From: Solimonas thermocellulolyticum
GTDB taxonomy: Bacteria > Pseudomonadota > Gammaproteobacteria > Nevskiales > Nevskiaceae
DNA: 64,000 bases
Direction of reading: 5' to 3'
Assembly (NCBI RefSeq): GCF_040327995.1
Contig: NZ_JBEPIJ010000005.1
Location: 124,001-188,000, forward strand
Shown: positions 32,575-40,884 of the stretch, in pieces
Numbering within the stretch: the stretch's first letter is position 1
How the letters are laid out: each line of letters starts with the position of its first letter
Program-made: the position numbers and the translations under genes
Notes under the pieces: model-generated
Databases searched by the model: none
The model's input: the letters and a program-made list of their open reading frames with translations, nothing else
What the model was told of the DNA's origin: nothing

Positions 32575-33278
32575 GTCCGACGCAGTGGGCGCTTCTGATC
32601 GTGGGCGCGGTCGCCGTCGTCGCGATCTATTGGTTCAGTCGTCGCGAACGGCCCGCTTCGCGCCGCCGCAGCGAGGCGCCGGTGAAGGCGCTCAAGCTGC
32701 CGGGCTCGGCGTCCGGCGGCGGCAGCGACCAGATGGACATGTTCTCGCGCTTCGGCGAGTTCGACGAATTCGGTGTCGGCAAGCCGCGCAAGCGCGTATC
32801 CCCGGACCTGGGCAGCGGTGCGCCGGCGGCTGGCGGGCAGAGCGCGGTGGCCGCAGCGGCGCAGCCGCAGGAGAAGATCGTCGCCCTGCTGATCGCCGAA
32901 CGCGAGGGCACGGCAATCTTCGGCGAGCGTATCCACGCCGCGTTGCAGGCGCAGGGTCTGCAGTTCGGCGAGCGCAAGATCTATCACCGCTTCGCCCGTG
33001 GCGTGCCCGTGTTTTCGGTCGCCAGCCTGATCAAGCCCGGGTATCTCGACCCGGCGCAGCGTCGCGAGTTTTCGACGCCGGGGCTGTCGGTGTTCATGGT
33101 GTTGCCGGGGCCGACGGCGCCCGAAGAAGCCATCGCCGACATGTTCCTGACCGCGCGCGCGCTCGCGCGGGAGCTCAATGCCGACGTCTACGACAGCAAC
33201 CGCGAGCTGCTGACCGCCGCGGCGGAAAGCGCGATCGTCGCCGACGTCAAGGCCTGGGCGCAGCGGCACGGGCTCTAG
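32571..33278 (+). CDS. zipA: Cell division protein ZipA
   Basis: 235 residues. It has an N-terminal single membrane anchor (about 5-22, QWALLIVGAVAVVAIYWF), a short charged and disordered linker (about 25-100), and a C-terminal ZipA_C domain with ERIHAALQAQGLQFGERKIYHRF and TPGLSVFMVLPGP. It tethers FtsZ filaments to the inner membrane. The start ATGA overlaps the smc stop and ligA follows after 12 bp. The smc-zipA-ligA order is a recurrent gammaproteobacterial arrangement. Confidence 0.93.
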   Translation: MSPTQWALLIVGAVAVVAIYWFSRRERPASRRRSEAPVKALKLPGSASGGGSDQMDMFSRFGEFDEFGVGKPRKRVSPDLGSGAPAAGGQSAVAAAAQPQEKIVALLIAEREGTAIFGERIHAALQAQGLQFGERKIYHRFARGVPVFSVASLIKPGYLDPAQRREFSTPGLSVFMVLPGPTAPEEAIADMFLTARALARELNADVYDSNRELLTAAAESAIVADVKAWAQRHGL

Positions 33279-33290
33279 GGGCGCAGGGCC

Positions 33291-35348
33291 TTGGGGGCGC
33301 CGGACGCGGCCGTACGGCGGGCCGAGCAGCTTCGCCGCGAGCTGCGCGAGCACGATCACCGCTACTACGTGCTCGACGACCCGAGCATCTCGGATGCGGA
33401 GTACGACGCGCTGCTGCGCGAGTTGCAGGCGCTGGAGGCCGCACATCCGGAGCTGCTGACGCCGGATTCGCCGACGCAGCGCGTCGGCGGCGCGCCGTCC
33501 GCCGCGTTCGCGACGGTGCGGCATCGCGTACCGATGCTGTCGCTGAACAACTGCTTCAGCGAGGCCGAACTCGCGGAGTTCGACCGACGTGTGCGCGAAA
33601 CCCTCGGATGTGCGCGCGTCGACTATGTCGCCGAACCCAAGCTCGACGGCCTTGCCGTGTCGCTGCTGTACCGCGACGGTCGCTTCGTCCAGGGCGCGAC
33701 GCGCGGCGACGGCGAGACCGGCGAGGACGTTACCGCCAATCTGCGCACCATCCGCGCGCTGCCGCTGCGGCTGCGCGGCGCGCCACCGCCGCTGCTCGAG
33801 GTGCGCGGCGAGGTCTTTCTACCGCACGCCGGCTTTCGCCGTATGAACGAGGAGGCGACGGCGCGCGGCGACAAGCTCTACGTCAATCCGCGCAATGCGG
33901 CGGCCGGCTCGCTGCGCCAGCTCGATCCGGCCGTGACGGCGACGCGGCCGCTGTCGCTGTACGCCTACGGCCTGGGTCACGTCGAGCAGTGGACCATGCC
34001 GCGCCATCACCACGAGGTGCTGGCGCAACTGCGTGACTGGGGCTTCCCGGTGTCGCCGCTGATCGAGGTCGTGAGCGGTGTGGATGGCTGCCTGGCCTAC
34101 TACGCGCGGATGCAGCAGCGGCGCGCCGAGCTCGCCTTCGACATCGACGGCGTGGTCTACAAGCTCGACGATCTCGCCGGCCGCGAAGAACTGGGTTTCG
34201 TTGCGCGCGCGCCGCGCTGGGCGATCGCGCACAAGTTCCCGGCCGAGGAAGCGCAGACGGTGCTGGAGAACGTCGAGTTCCAGGTCGGCCGCACCGGCGC
34301 GCTGACGCCGGTCGCGCGGCTGCAGCCGGTGTTCGTCGGCGGTGCGACGGTATCGAACGCGACGCTGCACAACATGGACGAGATCCTGCGCAAGGACGTG
34401 CGCATCGGCGATACCGTGATCGTGCGCCGCGCCGGCGACGTGATTCCCGAGGTCAAGGCGGTGGTGCTCGCCCGGCGTCCGCCGGGTGCGCGTGCGGTCG
34501 AGCTGCCGCCCTGTTGCCCGGTTTGCGGCGGTCGCGTGGAGAAGGATCAAGGCGAGGTCATCGCGCGCTGCACCAACGGTCTGTCGTGCCGAGCGCAGTT
34601 GCACGCGGCTTTGCTGCACTTCGTCTCGCGGCGGGCGATGGACATCGAGGGCCTGGGCGAGAAGCTGCTCGCCCAGCTGATCGAGCGAGAGTGGGTGCAC
34701 ACACCGGCGGACATCTATCGTTTGAACGTCGAGCGTCTCGCCGAGCTGGAACGCATGGGCGAGAAGTCGGCGCAGAACCTGGTCGATGCGATCGAGCGCA
34801 GCAAGCAGACCACGCTCGAACGTTTTTTGTATGCACTCGGCATACGCGACGTCGGCGAGGCCACGGCGCGCGATCTGGTACGCCACTTCGGCACGCTCGA
34901 GGCGCTGATCGCGGCGGCGCAGGCGGATGCGCCGACCGCCCACGCCGACAGGGACAAGGCGCGTTGCCCACGCCTTCGCGCGGTGCCGGATGTCGGGCCG
35001 GTGGTCGCCGCGCACATCAGCCACTTCTTCGTCGAGCCGCGCAACCTCGAGGTGATCGCCGCGCTGCGCGATGCCGGCGTGCATTGGCCCGAGGCGCAGG
35101 CGGCGCGCGAGGGGCCGCTGTCCGGCAAGACCTTGGTGCTCACCGGCTCGCTGCCGGGAATGACCCGTGACGAGGCGCGCGCGCTGATCGAGGCGGCCGG
35201 CGGCAAGCTGGCCGGCTCGGTGTCGAAGAAGACGGACTACGTCGTCGCGGGCGAATCGGCCGGAGCCAAGCTCGCCAAGGCCGAGCAGCTCGGCATACCG
35301 GTGATCGATCTCGACGGCCTCAAGGCCTTGCTTGCGGCAAGGCCCTGA
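33291..35348 (+). CDS. ligA: NAD+-dependent DNA ligase
   Basis: 685 residues. The adenylation domain contains HDHRYYVLDDP near residue 22 and the catalytic Lys in AEPKLDGLAVSLLY near 112. The OB fold, a Cys4 zinc finger (CPVC ... CTNGLSC), helix-hairpin-helix repeats and a C-terminal BRCT (SGKTLVLTGSLPGMTRDEA) follow. It seals nicks in replication and repair. The start is a TTG at 33291, chosen because it is the only start giving the usual short N-terminal lead before the conserved Arg-rich helix, with an AGGGG upstream. Confidence 0.95.
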   Translation: MGAPDAAVRRAEQLRRELREHDHRYYVLDDPSISDAEYDALLRELQALEAAHPELLTPDSPTQRVGGAPSAAFATVRHRVPMLSLNNCFSEAELAEFDRRVRETLGCARVDYVAEPKLDGLAVSLLYRDGRFVQGATRGDGETGEDVTANLRTIRALPLRLRGAPPPLLEVRGEVFLPHAGFRRMNEEATARGDKLYVNPRNAAAGSLRQLDPAVTATRPLSLYAYGLGHVEQWTMPRHHHEVLAQLRDWGFPVSPLIEVVSGVDGCLAYYARMQQRRAELAFDIDGVVYKLDDLAGREELGFVARAPRWAIAHKFPAEEAQTVLENVEFQVGRTGALTPVARLQPVFVGGATVSNATLHNMDEILRKDVRIGDTVIVRRAGDVIPEVKAVVLARRPPGARAVELPPCCPVCGGRVEKDQGEVIARCTNGLSCRAQLHAALLHFVSRRAMDIEGLGEKLLAQLIEREWVHTPADIYRLNVERLAELERMGEKSAQNLVDAIERSKQTTLERFLYALGIRDVGEATARDLVRHFGTLEALIAAAQADAPTAHADRDKARCPRLRAVPDVGPVVAAHISHFFVEPRNLEVIAALRDAGVHWPEAQAAREGPLSGKTLVLTGSLPGMTRDEARALIEAAGGKLAGSVSKKTDYVVAGESAGAKLAKAEQLGIPVIDLDGLKALLAARP

Positions 35349-35359
35349 AGGCGTCGCGC

Positions 35360-35641
35360 TCAAGTGCGTTGCGCGGCGCGTTCCTCGGGCGTGTGCGCGC
35401 TGATCGACAGTGCGTGGATGTCCGTCTGCATCAGGGCGTCGAGCGCGGCGTAGACCGCGCGGTGTCTTTGTAGCGGGCGCAGACCGGCGAATGCCGCACT
35501 GACGATCTCGACACGAAAATGCCCTTTGCCGCTGGCCGCGCCGGCGTGGCCGGCGTGTCGATGGCTGTCGTCGTGCACGGCGAGATGGTCGGGTGTGAAC
35601 GCCTGTTGCAGTGTGGCGCGAATGCGCTCGACGCGGTTCAT
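35360..35641 (-). CDS. BolA family protein
   Basis: 93 residues. The BolA fold is indicated by VERIRATLQQAFTPDHLAVHDDSHRHAGHAG, with the conserved His that binds [2Fe-2S] clusters with monothiol glutaredoxins, and HRAVYAALDALMQTDIHALSI. BolA-type proteins act in iron-sulfur trafficking and stress morphology, and some bind DNA. It lies 85 bp downstream of yciB on the same strand and is convergent with ligA. Confidence 0.88.
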   Translation of the reverse strand: MNRVERIRATLQQAFTPDHLAVHDDSHRHAGHAGAASGKGHFRVEIVSAAFAGLRPLQRHRAVYAALDALMQTDIHALSISAHTPEERAAQRT

Positions 35642-35726
35642 GGCAGCACCTCGGGATACCCCTGCGCTATCGCACTGTGGATTGGCAGCGAGCCCGGTGC
35701 GTCCTCATCGAGCCTCGTGTACCGCA

Positions 35727-36257
35727 TCACTCCTCCGGCAGGTACTGACGCAGAAACGGCACGTGGGCGATGAAGAACACGAACATCAGGATCGTGAAGC
35801 CGAAGGTCTTGAACTGCACCCAGGTTTCTTCGGAGAACCGTTGCGCGACGTAGATGTTGAGCACCGCACAGAACGCAAAAAAGCCGGCCCAGGCGAGATT
35901 GACCTTGCGCCAGACCGCATCCGGCAGCACGAAGGTCTTCTGCGGGATGCGTGCGAGCAGCACCTTGTCGCCGACGACATGGCTGATGAGCAGTGCCAGC
36001 GCGAACACGGCGTAGACCGCGGTCGGCTTGTACTGGATGAAGGCCGGATCGCGAATCCACAGCGTCAGGCCGCCGAGCAGGCCGGCGACGATGGCGGTGA
36101 TCAGGTGGGTCTTGTGGATGCGCCGCTCGCGCAGCCAGTAGACGCCGACCAGCAAAAACAGCGAGACGATCAGCACGCCGGTGGCGACGTAGATGCCGGC
36201 GAGGTAGTAGACGCCGAAAAACAGCAGCGCCGGAGCGAAATCGAGTATGGCATTCAT
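35727..36257 (-). CDS. yciB: Inner membrane-spanning protein YciB (intracellular septation protein A family)
   Basis: 176 residues from ATG 36257; the upstream extension in the same frame is not family-like. Five hydrophobic segments span the protein. MNAILDFAPALLFFGVYYLAG at the start, KPTAVYAVFALALLISHVVGDK and the WVQFKTFGFTILMFVFFIAH end are YciB signatures. It is implicated in envelope integrity and septation, and its molecular role is not defined. yciB and bolA sit together, as in many relatives. Confidence 0.92.
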   Translation of the reverse strand: MNAILDFAPALLFFGVYYLAGIYVATGVLIVSLFLLVGVYWLRERRIHKTHLITAIVAGLLGGLTLWIRDPAFIQYKPTAVYAVFALALLISHVVGDKVLLARIPQKTFVLPDAVWRKVNLAWAGFFAFCAVLNIYVAQRFSEETWVQFKTFGFTILMFVFFIAHVPFLRQYLPEE

Positions 36258-36375
36258 GGGGTTTGCGTCATCACCGGCTGCAGCGGTCTGCGCCGTTGTC
36301 CTGATCGGGCAGGATGCCCTTGCATCCGCGTCTTGGCACATTCTAAGCGGCTTCGGCCGGTAGAATGCAGCGGCC

Positions 36376-36999
36376 ATGGCCGACTGGTTCCAGATCCACC
36401 CGGTGAATCCGCAGCAGCGCCTGCTCGCGCAGGTGGCCGTGCGGCTGCGCCGGGGTGCGGTGATCGCGTACCCGACGGACTCCTGTTACGCACTCGGCTG
36501 CCAGCTCGACGATCGCGAGGCGGCCGAGCGCTTGCGACGCATCCGCGGCTTCGACCGACACCATCGATTCACACTGGTGTGCCGCGATCTGTCGGAGATC
36601 GCGACCTACGCCAAGGTCGACAACCGCCAGTTCCGTCTGATCAAGTCACTGACGCCGGGCCCTTACACCTTCGTGTTGACCGCCACCAAGGAGTTGCCGC
36701 GACGCATCGTCCACGACAAGCGCAAGACCGTGGGCATCCGCGTGCCGCGGCACGTCATCGCGCAAGCCCTGCTCGAAACCTTCGGCGAGCCCCTGATGTC
36801 GTGCACCTTGAAATTTCCGCAGGAGGCGCTGCCCGTCGGCGAGCCCGAGGAGTGGCGCGAGCAGCTCGATTCCGCCGTCGATATCGTCGTCGATGGCGGT
36901 CCCTGCGGCGTCGATCCGACCACCGTGCTCGATCTGAGTGACGAGGGGGTCGAGGTCCTGCGTCGCGGCAAGGGCGATCTGGCGCGGATCGGTCTGTAG
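36376..36999 (+). CDS. Sua5/YciO/YrdC-family protein, YciO-type
   Basis: 207 residues with the YrdC fold. YPTDSCYALGCQLDDREAAERL near residue 35, the F-T-L-V-C-R-D segment, and SLTPGPYTFVL near 91 match the YciO branch. YrdC/TsaC proteins make threonylcarbamoyl-AMP for t6A37 in tRNA. YciO has weak or no such activity in E. coli and its role is unsettled. A canonical longer TsaC/Sua5 is at 51197-52234, so this one is probably the YciO paralog. It is divergent from yciB. Confidence 0.8.
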   Translation: MADWFQIHPVNPQQRLLAQVAVRLRRGAVIAYPTDSCYALGCQLDDREAAERLRRIRGFDRHHRFTLVCRDLSEIATYAKVDNRQFRLIKSLTPGPYTFVLTATKELPRRIVHDKRKTVGIRVPRHVIAQALLETFGEPLMSCTLKFPQEALPVGEPEEWREQLDSAVDIVVDGGPCGVDPTTVLDLSDEGVEVLRRGKGDLARIGL

Positions 37000-37015
37000 G
37001 TACGGGGTCGGCCGC

Positions 37016-37021
37016 TATAAT
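37016..37021 (+). promoter_or_regulatory. Perfect -10 element upstream of trpS
   Basis: TATAAT at 37016-37021 lies 93 bp before the trpS start. The bases 17-18 nt upstream do not resemble TTGACA, so it is only a half promoter by eye. Confidence 0.35.
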
Positions 37022-37113
37022 GGCCCGTTCACGAGGCTGCGACGCGACGGTCCTGCGGCCTTCGATCGGACCCGCCGTGGCCCTCGGGCCGTCATCACAT
37101 CCTACCCGCCAAC

Positions 37114-38130
37114 GTGAGCGCATCCATCAAACCCGTCGTCCTGTCCGGCATCCAGCCCTCGGGTCATCTGACTCTCGGCAACTATCTCGGCGCGATCAAG
37201 AACTGGCTGCCGCTGCACGAGCGTTACGACTGCTACTACATGCTCGTCGACATGCACGCGATCACCGTGCGCCAGGATCCTGTACTGTTGCGCGAGCGCT
37301 GCTACGAGTTTCTGGCCTTGTACATCGCCTGCGGGCTCGATCCGCGCCACAACGTGCTGTTCGTGCAGTCGCACGTGCCGGCGCACGCGCGCCTGGCCTG
37401 GGTGCTCAACTGCTATACCCAGTTCGGCGAGCTGTCGCGCATGACGCAGTTCAAGGACAAGAGCAGCAAGCACGTCGACAACATCAACGCCGGTCTGTTC
37501 AGCTACCCGGTGTTGATGGCGGCCGACATCCTGCTGTACCAAGCCGATGCGGTGCCGGTCGGTGACGACCAGAAGCAGCATCTGGAACTCACGCGTGACG
37601 TCGCGATCCGCTTCAACAACGCCCACGCCGAGCCCGACAAGCCGATTTTCACCGTGCCCGAGCCGATGATCCCCCCGGTGGGTGCGCGCATCATGGGCCT
37701 GCAAGAGCCAACCAAGAAGATGTCGAAGTCGGATGACGCCCCGACCAACGTTTTATATCTGCTCGATCCGCCGGACACGATCGTGCGCAAGATCAAGCGC
37801 GCCGTGACCGACCCCGGCAACGAGGTACGCTTCGATGTCGCCGAAAAACCCGGGGTGTCGAACCTGATGTCCATCCTCGCGGCGGCGAGCGGGCGCTCGC
37901 TGGAGTCGATCGCCGCGGAGTACGACGGCCAGGGCTACGGCAAGTTCAAACAGGCGGTCGCCGATGCCGTGGTCGCGACGCTCGAACCGGTGCAGGCGCG
38001 CTATCGCGACGTGCGCGACGACATCCAAGGCCTGCGCCGTGTGCTGCGCGACGGCGCCGAACGCGCGTCGGCGCGCGCCGATGCGACGCTCGCGCGCGTA
38101 CACGAGGCGCTCGGCTTCATTCCCGCATGA
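37114..38130 (+). CDS. trpS: Tryptophanyl-tRNA synthetase
   Basis: 338 residues, class Ic. The HIGH equivalent PSGHLTLGNYLG is near residue 15 and the KMSKS loop is exact at TKKMSKSDDAP near 205; the DMHAIT and VGDDQKQHLELTRD segments bind tryptophan and ATP. It charges tRNA(Trp). The start is a GTG at 37114; no closer ATG exists. It overlaps scpA by ATGA, so trpS-scpA-scpB-rluB form one transcription unit, an order common in gammaproteobacteria without MukBEF. Confidence 0.96.
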   Translation: MSASIKPVVLSGIQPSGHLTLGNYLGAIKNWLPLHERYDCYYMLVDMHAITVRQDPVLLRERCYEFLALYIACGLDPRHNVLFVQSHVPAHARLAWVLNCYTQFGELSRMTQFKDKSSKHVDNINAGLFSYPVLMAADILLYQADAVPVGDDQKQHLELTRDVAIRFNNAHAEPDKPIFTVPEPMIPPVGARIMGLQEPTKKMSKSDDAPTNVLYLLDPPDTIVRKIKRAVTDPGNEVRFDVAEKPGVSNLMSILAAASGRSLESIAAEYDGQGYGKFKQAVADAVVATLEPVQARYRDVRDDIQGLRRVLRDGAERASARADATLARVHEALGFIPA

Positions 38131-38984
38131 ACGCGCAAGCCGCCGCCGCTGTGCCGGGCCTCGAACCGGGCACGACGGCACAGCCGCGTGCGCCCAAGGT
38201 CCACGGCCAGCCCATCGACAAGCTGCCGGAGGATCTGTACATCCCGCCGGATGCGCTGGAGGTCTTCCTCGAAGCCTTCGAAGGGCCGCTTGATCTGTTG
38301 CTGTACTTGATTCGCCGGCAGAACCTCAACATCCTCGACATCCCGGTCCACAAGATCACGCAACAGTACATCCAGTACATCGAGCTGATGCGCGAGCTCA
38401 AGCTCGAGCTCGCGGCCGAGTATCTGGTGATGGCGGCGCTGCTCGCCGAGATCAAGTCGAGCATCCTGCTGCCGCGGCCGCCGCCGGAAGAAGCGGCGGA
38501 GCAGGGCGATCCGCGCATGGATCTGGTGCGCCGCCTGCAGGAGTACGAGCGCTTCAAGACCGCCGGCGAGGCGATCGAGAGGCTGCCGCGCGTCGGTCGT
38601 GATGTGTTCGTCGCGCAGGCGCGGCCGGAGGTCGTTCCGCAGGCCGCGAGCCTGCCGATCCCGACGCTGCGCGAGCTGGTGCTGGCGTTCCGCGACGTGA
38701 TGGCGCGCAGCGCCCTGTTCGCCCACCACCAGATCGCGCGCGAGCCGCTGTCGGTGCGCGAACGCATGTCGCGCATCCTCTCGCGTGTTGCCAAAGGGCC
38801 GGCGCGCTTCGTCGATCTGATCGATCCCGAGGAGGGACGCATCGGCGTCGTGGTCTGCTTTCTCGCCGTGCTCGAACTGGCCAAGTCGTCGCTGATCGCC
38901 GTACGGCAGGATGCGCCGTTCGAACCCCTGCTGCTGGCGCCGCCTCAAGCGCCGCCGGCGCCGGAGGAAGCCGTGAATGAGTGA
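38127..38984 (+). CDS. scpA: Segregation and condensation protein A
   Basis: 285 residues. The kleisin signature FEGPLDLLLYLIRRQNLNILDIPV is near residue 50, followed by ITQQYIQYIELM and EYLVMAALLAEIKSSILLP. The C-terminal winged helix ends with VVCFLAVLELAKSSLIAVRQ. ScpA bridges the two SMC heads with ScpB to close the condensin ring. The gene overlaps trpS by 4 bp and scpB by 8 bp. Confidence 0.95.
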   Translation: MNAQAAAAVPGLEPGTTAQPRAPKVHGQPIDKLPEDLYIPPDALEVFLEAFEGPLDLLLYLIRRQNLNILDIPVHKITQQYIQYIELMRELKLELAAEYLVMAALLAEIKSSILLPRPPPEEAAEQGDPRMDLVRRLQEYERFKTAGEAIERLPRVGRDVFVAQARPEVVPQAASLPIPTLRELVLAFRDVMARSALFAHHQIAREPLSVRERMSRILSRVAKGPARFVDLIDPEEGRIGVVVCFLAVLELAKSSLIAVRQDAPFEPLLLAPPQAPPAPEEAVNE

Positions 38985-39720
38985 AGACATGACCCCCGAG
39001 GAGTCGCCAGCGCAGCTCGATGAGGAGCGCGCTCGCTTGCTCGAACGCGTGCTAGAGGCGCTGCTGCTCGCCTCGGACCAGCCCTTGTCGATCGAGCAGT
39101 TGCACCGCCTGCTCGGCAACGAGCTGGGGGTGACCAAGAAGGATCTGCGCGCCGGTCTCGGGCGCCTCGCTGCGGCGCTCGCCGGTCGCGCCGCCGAGCT
39201 GCGCGAAGTCGCCAGCGGCTTTCGCATCCAGGTGCGGTCCGACTACGCCGAATGGGTCAGCAAGCTGTGGCAGGAGAAGCCGCCGCGGCTGTCGCGTGCG
39301 TTGCTGGAGACGCTGGCGCTGATCTGCTACCGCCAGCCGATCACGCGCGGCGAGATCGAGGAGGTGCGCGGTGTGGCGCTGTCGCCGAACATCATCCGCA
39401 CCCTGCTCGAACGCAACTGGATTCGCGAGGTCGGCGTCAAGGAAGTACCGGGGCGGCCGTCGCTGTTCGGCACGACGCAACAGTTGCTCGACGATCTGTC
39501 GCTCAAATCGCTCGACGAGCTACCGAGCCTGCCGGAGATCAAGGATCCGCAGCAGCTCGAAGCGGCGCTGCAGAAGCTCGGCGAGCAGTTGCACGAGGTC
39601 TCGCACGTCGCCGATGCGCCGTCCGAAGCATCATCGACGGCGGGCGAGGCGCCTGCAGCCGATGTCGGCGTACAAGCCGCCGCGGACGACGCGCCGCCGT
39701 CGCCGCCCACGGTGCATTGA
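38977..39720 (+). CDS. scpB: Segregation and condensation protein B
   Basis: 247 residues with two winged-helix domains. RVLEALLLASDQPLSIEQL near residue 24 and LSRALLETLALICYRQPITRGEIEEVRGV near 108 are diagnostic. GRPSLFGTTQQLLDDLSL follows. The last 40 residues are Ala/Ser/Pro-rich and disordered. It dimerises on ScpA in the SMC complex. Eleven base pairs separate it from rluB. Confidence 0.95.
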   Translation: MSEDMTPEESPAQLDEERARLLERVLEALLLASDQPLSIEQLHRLLGNELGVTKKDLRAGLGRLAAALAGRAAELREVASGFRIQVRSDYAEWVSKLWQEKPPRLSRALLETLALICYRQPITRGEIEEVRGVALSPNIIRTLLERNWIREVGVKEVPGRPSLFGTTQQLLDDLSLKSLDELPSLPEIKDPQQLEAALQKLGEQLHEVSHVADAPSEASSTAGEAPAADVGVQAAADDAPPSPPTVH

Positions 39721-39731
39721 GCGCAAAGCCC

Positions 39732-40265
39732 ATGGCCGAACGCATCCATAAGCTGCTGGCCGCGGCCGGGGTGGCGTCGCGTCGAGAGATCGAGCGGCTG
39801 ATCGGCGAGGGGCGCGTACTCGTCAACGGCCGCCCCGCCGAGATCGGTCAACGCGTCGACCACGACGACAAGATCCGCGTCGATGGTCGGCCAATCGGCT
39901 TGCAGCGCAAGCCCGACCCGACGCGCGTGCTGATCTACAAAAAGCAGGTCGGCGAAGTGGTCACACGCGATGATCCCGAAGGTCGGCGCACGGTGTTCCG
40001 CAAGCTGCCGCAGCTCAACGCCAGCCGCTGGATCGCCGTCGGCCGGCTCGACGTTAACACCTCCGGCTTGCTGCTGCTGACCAACAACGGCGAGCTGGCG
40101 CGCCGCCTGATGCACCCGAGTTTCGGGATCGCGCGCGAGTACGCCGTGCGCGTACACGGTGAGGTCGATGCCGGGATGGTGCAGCGCCTGACCACCGGTG
40201 TCGAACTCGACGACGGTATGGCGCGTTTCGAGTCGCTGATCGCCGAGGCGCACGAGGGGGGCTGA
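39732..40265 (+). pseudogene. rluB: 23S rRNA pseudouridine-2605 synthase RluB, C-terminally truncated
   Basis: 177 residues are readable where RluB is normally 250-300 or more. The S4 domain (ERIHKLLAAAGVASRREIERLI) and catalytic core with Asp in GRLDVNTSGLLLLTNNG are intact. The protein then stops after ESLIAEAHEGG, where the family continues with a conserved NRxVRRLWE-type segment that completes the active site. I searched all three forward frames after 40265 and the missing part is not there. This is therefore a true truncation or junction, not a frameshift. Activity is doubtful. It marks the left edge of the accessory block. Confidence 0.82.
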
Positions 40266-40341
40266 TCGATAACCAGGCGGAATTTGTTGCGCTCCCGGCG
40301 AGCATGAATAGGCTTGATCGACAGACAGGCGGGTTTTGTTA
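40263..40341 (+). repeat. Imperfect 27-bp direct repeat at the rluB junction
   Basis: Copy one (40263-40289) and copy two (40315-40341) both read TGATCGA, then CAGGCGG, then TTTGTT in register, with about 21 of 27 positions equal and 25 bp between them. Copy one begins on the premature rluB stop. Copy two runs into the end of the receiver gene, which is encoded on the other strand. It may be the scar of an integration or deletion, or a chance resemblance. Confidence 0.4.
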
Positions 40342-40884
40342 TTTTTTCCTGGCCGCGCCGGTCGCGCCCGGAAGCGGCGAAGTCGCATGCTGATTCGCGA
40401 CCTCGCCCTCCTGCACCTGTCCGAGCGCCCGTGCCCGCTGTGGAAGCAGGGACGACTGCGGCACGAGCCGTCGTAGTCGCTTGTACAAAAGCCGGGTCTC
40501 CAGCAGGTTCCAGACCCGCAGCATTGCTTCAATAGGGTCGAAGGGCTTGGTGAGGAAGTCCTTGGCCCCCAGCGACAGCGCGCGTTGCCTGGCCTGACTG
40601 GTGGCGTCGGCGGTGAGCACCAGCACCGGACGATAGTCATCCGCTGGTCGCTGCCGTTCCAGCTGCTCCAGCACGGCGTAGCCGGACAGGCCCGGCATCA
40701 TCAGGTCCAGCAGCACCAGATCCGGATCGAAGGCCGTGAAGAGATCAAGCACCTGCTCCGGCTCGGTCGTGCTGACCACGTTGGTGAAGCCCTCACGGCC
40801 CAGCAGGTCTTCGAGCAGGCGCAGGTTGGCGGGCTGATCGTCCACGATCAGGATGCGTGAGGCGAGCAGTTCGTCGTCGTTCAT
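40339..40884 (-). CDS. Response regulator with a single receiver domain, possibly truncated
   Basis: 181 residues. A complete CheY-like receiver spans about residues 9-125: acidic pair in ILIVDDQPANLRLLEDLL, phosphoacceptor Asp in DLVLLDLMMPGLSG near 57 and Lys in AKDFLTKPFDP. After LLETRLLYKRLRR, an end often followed by an HD-GYP or other output domain, the sequence becomes low-complexity and stops 73 bp from the truncated rluB. Loss of an output domain at the junction is plausible. The ATGA overlap with the upstream histidine kinase makes them partners. Confidence 0.82.
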   Translation of the reverse strand: MNDDELLASRILIVDDQPANLRLLEDLLGREGFTNVVSTTEPEQVLDLFTAFDPDLVLLDLMMPGLSGYAVLEQLERQRPADDYRPVLVLTADATSQARQRALSLGAKDFLTKPFDPIEAMLRVWNLLETRLLYKRLRRLVPQSSLLPQRARALGQVQEGEVANQHATSPLPGATGAARKK

